Source: Fen-1039 sp963711105
GTDB taxonomy: Bacteria > Chloroflexota > Limnocylindria > Limnocylindrales > CSP1-4
Direction of reading: 5' to 3'
Length of the DNA: 64,000 nucleotides
Assembly: GCA_963711105.1 (NCBI GenBank)
Contig: CAVQCV010000004.1
Location: 372,001-436,000, forward strand
Shown here: positions 59,586 through 64,000 of the stretch, piece after piece
Layout of the letters: each line of letters opens with the position of its first letter
Position numbering within the stretch: position 1 is the first letter of the stretch
The notes under the pieces: model-generated
What the model saw: only the letters and a program-made list of their open reading frames with translations
Database searches by the model: none
Told to the model about the DNA's origin: nothing
Made by a program: the position numbers and the translations under genes

Positions 59586-60209
59586 CTAAGTTCGGGTCGC
59601 CTCGAGGATCGCCGCCTCGGCGATCGCGCCGGCGCGCAGGACCCGCGGTTCCGCGCCCGAGCAGTCGACGACCGTCGAAGGAACGCCGCCCCGCGCCGGG
59701 CCGCCGTCGAGGATCAGGTCGATACGCTCGCCCAGCTGGGCGGCGACTTCCGCGGTCGTTGTTGCGGCCGGCTCGCCCGAGCGGTTGGCCGAGGTGACCG
59801 GCAGGGGGCCCAGTTCGCGCGCCAGCTCGCGCGGACAGGCGTGGTCCGGGATTCGCACGCCGATTGTCGATTGGCCGGCGGTCAGGACCGAGGGCAACCG
59901 CGAGCCCGGTGCCTGGGTCAGAACCAGGGTCAGCCCGCCCGGCCAGAAGCGATCGGCCAGCGCCCGAGCCGCCGGCATCAGGACGCCCACGCCGGCCGCC
60001 TGCTCCGCGTCCGCAACGAGAAGCACGATGGCCTTGTCGAGCGGCCGGTCCTTGGCCGCGAAAAGCCGCTCCAACCCATCCGGCGCCGAGAGGGCGACAC
60101 CCACGCCGTAGACCGTGTCGGTGGGCAGGGCCACGATCCCGCCGGCTCGTAGAGCACGGACGGCCTCCGCGCGCCCGGCCGCATCGTCCGGGACCACCCG
60201 CGCCGTCAC
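59586..60209 (-). CDS. tsaC: Threonylcarbamoyl-AMP synthase (YrdC/Sua5 family)
   Basis: A 207-residue YrdC-domain enzyme that makes threonylcarbamoyl-AMP for the t6A37 tRNA modification. Seen: LRAGGIVALPTDTVYGVGV, LFAAKDRPLDKAIVLLVADA, RFWPGGLTLVLTQAPGSRLP, TIGVRIPDHACPRELARELG, LPVTSANRSGEPAATTTAEV. GTG 60209 is chosen as the first start that keeps the YrdC N-terminus; earlier codons run into the HAD gene. Last gene of the prfA-prmC operon. Confidence 0.93.
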   Translation of the reverse strand: MTARVVPDDAAGRAEAVRALRAGGIVALPTDTVYGVGVALSAPDGLERLFAAKDRPLDKAIVLLVADAEQAAGVGVLMPAARALADRFWPGGLTLVLTQAPGSRLPSVLTAGQSTIGVRIPDHACPRELARELGPLPVTSANRSGEPAATTTAEVAAQLGERIDLILDGGPARGGVPSTVVDCSGAEPRVLRAGAIAEAAILEATRT

Positions 60210-60228
60210 CGGCCCGCCCCCGCGGCCC

Positions 60229-61164
60229 TCATCGCCGCTCCACCTGAACGCCGCGCCGCAGGCTGTCGACCGGCCCAACCGGGCCCGACCCCGCGGCCCC
60301 GCCACGGGCCACGTCCGGCGCCCGCCACCCGTCCAGCGCTATCTTCTCGATCATCCGCGCCGCGCCCTGCTCCCCAACCGGCGCCGCCACGAACCGCGCG
60401 GCGGCCTGGACCGCCGGCGGCGCGCTCGGCATCGCCACCCCGTGGCCCACTTCGCCGATCATCTCCAGGTCGTTGTACTGGTCGCCGATGGCGAGACACT
60501 GCGACAGCGGCACGCCGTGGCGCCGGGCCAGCCATCGCACCGCGGCCCCCTTGGAAACGCCCGGGGCCAGGAATTCCATGAAGCGCGGATGGCTCAGCGT
60601 CACCTCCGCGCGCCCCGCGAAGTGCGCCCGGCCCTCGTCCAGCACGTCCAGCGAGTGCTCGCCCTCGCCGATGGCCACGACCTTCGTGACCGGATGCTGA
60701 GCCCGAACCAGCACATCGTCCACGAGGCGCAGCCGGTCGCCGACGAACAGCCGGTACTCCTCCAACCGCTCCTCGTCCTTCGCCACGACCATCCACTCCA
60801 GGTGGTTGAAGTGCGGGATCAGGTCCCGCTCGCGGCACCACTTCACGATCTCGATGGTGGTGGCCGGCGGCAGCGGCCGGTGGTACAGCAGCCGGCCCAC
60901 GCGCCCGGGCCGCGCCCCCGCCGCCGGCATCGCCCGGATCAGCGCCCCTTGCTGGCCGACGAGGGGCCCGTCCAGGCCGAGCGCTTCGGCGAAGGGCATC
61001 GCACTCGTGACCATCCGACCGGTGACGAGCGCGACTTCGATGCCGCGCCGCCGCGCTTCGGCGATGGCCGCCATCGTGCGATCGGCGATGACCAGGTCCT
61101 CGCCCACGAGCGTGCCGTCGATGTCGAGGGCGATGAGGCGGATGGGCAGCTGCGGCTCGACCAT
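60229..61164 (-). CDS. HAD-superfamily hydrolase, Cof type
   Basis: A 311-residue Cof-like phosphatase: motif I LIALDIDGTLVGED, motif II LVTGRM, motif III Lys in GVSKGAAVRWLARRHG and motif IV LAIGDQYNDLEMIGEVG. Its substrate is a small phosphorylated compound, not predictable. The Gly/Pro/Arg-rich last 30 residues are unusual. The start ATG 61164 overlaps the prmC stop (TGATG). Confidence 0.9.
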   Translation of the reverse strand: MVEPQLPIRLIALDIDGTLVGEDLVIADRTMAAIAEARRRGIEVALVTGRMVTSAMPFAEALGLDGPLVGQQGALIRAMPAAGARPGRVGRLLYHRPLPPATTIEIVKWCRERDLIPHFNHLEWMVVAKDEERLEEYRLFVGDRLRLVDDVLVRAQHPVTKVVAIGEGEHSLDVLDEGRAHFAGRAEVTLSHPRFMEFLAPGVSKGAAVRWLARRHGVPLSQCLAIGDQYNDLEMIGEVGHGVAMPSAPPAVQAAARFVAAPVGEQGAARMIEKIALDGWRAPDVARGGAAGSGPVGPVDSLRRGVQVERR

Positions 61165-62171
61165 CACTTCTCCACCGCGGACGAGGCCGGGAAGTGCGCC
61201 CGCGCCTGCCCGACCCGCTGCCGTTCGATATGGGCCAGCCTGGGCCTCCCGGAAAGGTCGGCCTGGATCCGGCACGACCACTCGCCCGGCATCGCGGCCA
61301 CCGCTTCCTCCATGGCCGGCCCCTGGTCGAAGCCGATCTCGAGCAGCGCCGTTCCATCGGACGCCAGCGCCGAAGGCAGCAAACCCAGCAGCCGCCGGAT
61401 CACCGCCAGCCCGTCCGACCCGCCGTCCAGGGCCAGCCTCGGCTCGAACGAAGCCGCCACCGGCAACCTCCCGACTTCGGCCGAAGGGATGTACGGCAGG
61501 TTCGCCAGGATGACGTCGAAAGGACGGACGGACGGCGGCTCGACACGGGACGAGGACTCCCCACCGGGCGAAAGCTCAGCCGCGCCTGCCGCGCCCGGCG
61601 GCAGCAAATCCGACTCCACGAACTCGATCGAGTCCGCCAGGCCGTGTGCGACCGCGTTCTCCTTCGCCAGGCCCAACGCCTCGGCGGAACTGTCGACCGC
61701 CAGAATCGAGACCTCGGGCAGCATCCGCCGCCGCCGCAGCTGCGCCGCCAGCGCGATCGCGACCGCCCCGGAGCCCGTGCCCACGTCCACGACCCTCACC
61801 GGCGGAGTGCCGGCCGGCCGCGGCGCGGACGTCAGCCGCCAGGCGATCTCGTATTCGGCCTCGGAGACCAGCAGCTCCGTCTCCGGCCGCGGGATCAGGG
61901 CGCGCGCATCCACGGCGAACGCCAGACCGAAGAACTCCTTGATGCCGCGGATGTAGGCCACCGGCTCGCCCTTCTCGCGCCGGGCGACCGCCGCCTCGAA
62001 GCGATCGGCCGCGTCCGCCCCTACCGGCGCCTCCGGATGCGCGAGCAGCGCCGTCCGATCCGCGCCGATCGCCCAGCCCAGCAGCAGCTCCGCGTCCAGG
62101 CGCGCGCTCTCCGACCCGGACTCGCGCAAGCGCGCCGTCCCGCCGCCCAGCAATTCACCGATCCCGGCCAC
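61164..62171 (-). CDS. prmC: Peptide chain release factor N5-glutamine methyltransferase
   Basis: A 335-residue PrmC. N-terminal recognition domain (ARLDAELLLGWAIGADRTAL; GEPVAYIRGIKEFFGLAFAV, then PRPETELLV), SAM site VVDVGTGSGAVAIALAAQL, and the catalytic loop VILANLPYIP (NLPY in place of NPPY). It methylates the Gln of the GGQ motif in release factors; RF1 is encoded directly upstream, 7 nt away. A Ser/Glu-rich insertion (AAELSPGGESSSRVE) precedes NLPY. Confidence 0.94.
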   Translation of the reverse strand: MAGIGELLGGGTARLRESGSESARLDAELLLGWAIGADRTALLAHPEAPVGADAADRFEAAVARREKGEPVAYIRGIKEFFGLAFAVDARALIPRPETELLVSEAEYEIAWRLTSAPRPAGTPPVRVVDVGTGSGAVAIALAAQLRRRRMLPEVSILAVDSSAEALGLAKENAVAHGLADSIEFVESDLLPPGAAGAAELSPGGESSSRVEPPSVRPFDVILANLPYIPSAEVGRLPVAASFEPRLALDGGSDGLAVIRRLLGLLPSALASDGTALLEIGFDQGPAMEEAVAAMPGEWSCRIQADLSGRPRLAHIERQRVGQARAHFPASSAVEK

Positions 62172-62178
62172 CGACGCG

Positions 62179-63257
<1,079 letters not shown>

Positions 63258-63261
<4 letters not shown>

Positions 63262-64000
63262 GAGTCAAATCCGGCGGATGCGACCTCGCCCGGCCCGGTC
63301 GCGCCGGCCACGCCCGAACCTTCGGCCTTCTTCGCGCCTTCGGCGGCGGGCAATTCCAGGTCCTTGCCGGGCGAGAGCGGGCGGCAGTTGAAAGTGGCGC
63401 TTCCGGCCGGCAATTCGGCGCCGTTGGCTTCGAGGGCCTGTTCGAGCGAGACGATCGCGACTTCGATCATGTCGTCGGAGGGCTGGCGGGTGGTGATCAT
63501 CTGGACCCAGATGCCCGGGCTCCACATCCATCGGACCAGCCTGTGGCTGCGATGTCGCGCGCCCAGCTGGAGCACTTCGTAGCTGATCGCGGCGATGACC
63601 GGGATGAGCAGCACGCGCGAAGCGATGAGCATGAGCGGCGGCAGGCTGCCCACGACCGCGAACGCCAGGATGGAGACGATCAGGACGACGACCAGGAACT
63701 CCGTGCCGCAGCGCGGGTGGGCCGTGGGGTGGGTGCGGGCGCATTCGACCGTCAGCGGCTCGCCGGCCTCGAGGGTGTGGATCGACATGTGCTCGGCGCC
63801 GTGGTACTGGAAGGTTCGGCTGATGTCCTTGCTGCGGGCGATCAGGAGCAGATAGGCCACGAAGATCACGACCCGGATGACGCCCTCGGACAGCTGGAAG
63901 GCGAAGCCGCCGGTGAACCGACCGACGGTGATCTGGGCCAGGAAGAGCGGCAGCAGGAAGAAGATCAGGATGGCGAAGCCGAATGTGACGACGAGCATCC
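63258..64000 (-). CDS. DUF1385 membrane protein, start outside window
   Basis: About 247 visible residues of a DUF1385 (YqhQ-like) protein: helices IFFLLPLFLAQ and VIRVVIFVAYLLLIARS, the signature FQYHGAEHMSIHTLEAGEPL and HPRCGTEFLVVVLIVSILAF, then RHRSHRLVRWMWSPGIWVQM. The N-terminal GGQAVIEGVMMR-type segment expected in the family lies beyond the window edge. The last ~70 residues are a variable Gly/Ala tail. DUF1385-prfA-prmC order is common in Gram-positive-type genomes. Confidence 0.88.

Overview
The window is a GC-rich chromosomal segment, most consistent with a Chloroflexota bacterium (Limnocylindria-like) and less likely with an actinobacterium. This rests on gene content: an F-type ATP synthase operon running on into murA and mreB, a Tad pilus locus with no secretin or other outer-membrane component, several starts 6-7 nt behind a -10 box (leaderless mRNAs), and family-level resemblance. 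No rRNA gene and no complete tRNA gene was found. Left part, 0-16 kb, mostly plus strand: tail of an unknown gene, a GT39-like membrane protein, a two-kinase/one-regulator signalling cassette, two Flp pilins, the Tad core (RcpC/CpaB, TadZ, TadA, TadB, TadC), a DUF192 protein, ComF, long-form HPF, endonuclease IV, and a second GT39-like protein broken by one base. Middle, 16-31 kb, minus strand: atpI/Z-B-E-F-H-A-G-D-C then murA-mreB-PHP-LPG-synthase-like membrane protein, with repeated 4-nt start/stop overlaps, i.e. energy supply and cell-wall/shape genes transcribed in one direction; glyA and a cell-surface protein follow upstream. Then 31.8-38.4 kb, minus strand: a LacI-controlled sugar operon (lacI, binding protein, two permeases, P-loop kinase, GH13_18 phosphorylase) with a perfect 20-bp operator palindrome. 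Accessory region, 38.4-59.5 kb: a dense mosaic of toxin-antitoxin pairs (two PIN/antitoxin pairs, HigBA-like, MNT/HEPN, DUF433/DUF5615, HipBA plus a broken third gene), an AAA ATPase, IS and integrase remnants, tRNA 3'-end fragments that look like attachment cores, a five-copy dispersed repeat, and a decayed RHS polymorphic-toxin locus with displaced toxin tips and immunity genes. The most striking gene here is at 51.2-52.1 kb: a Tat-exported precursor whose last ~72 residues carry ten cysteines in a pattern like archaeal halocin C8, lying between two tRNA-derived attachment-like cores. Right end, 59.6-64 kb, minus strand: DUF1385-prfA-prmC-HAD-tsaC, a translation-linked operon with overlapping genes. 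Several frames are interrupted by what look like single extra bases in short homopolymers; these may be assembly errors rather than true pseudogenes. All functions come from motif reading and memory of families; no database search was run.
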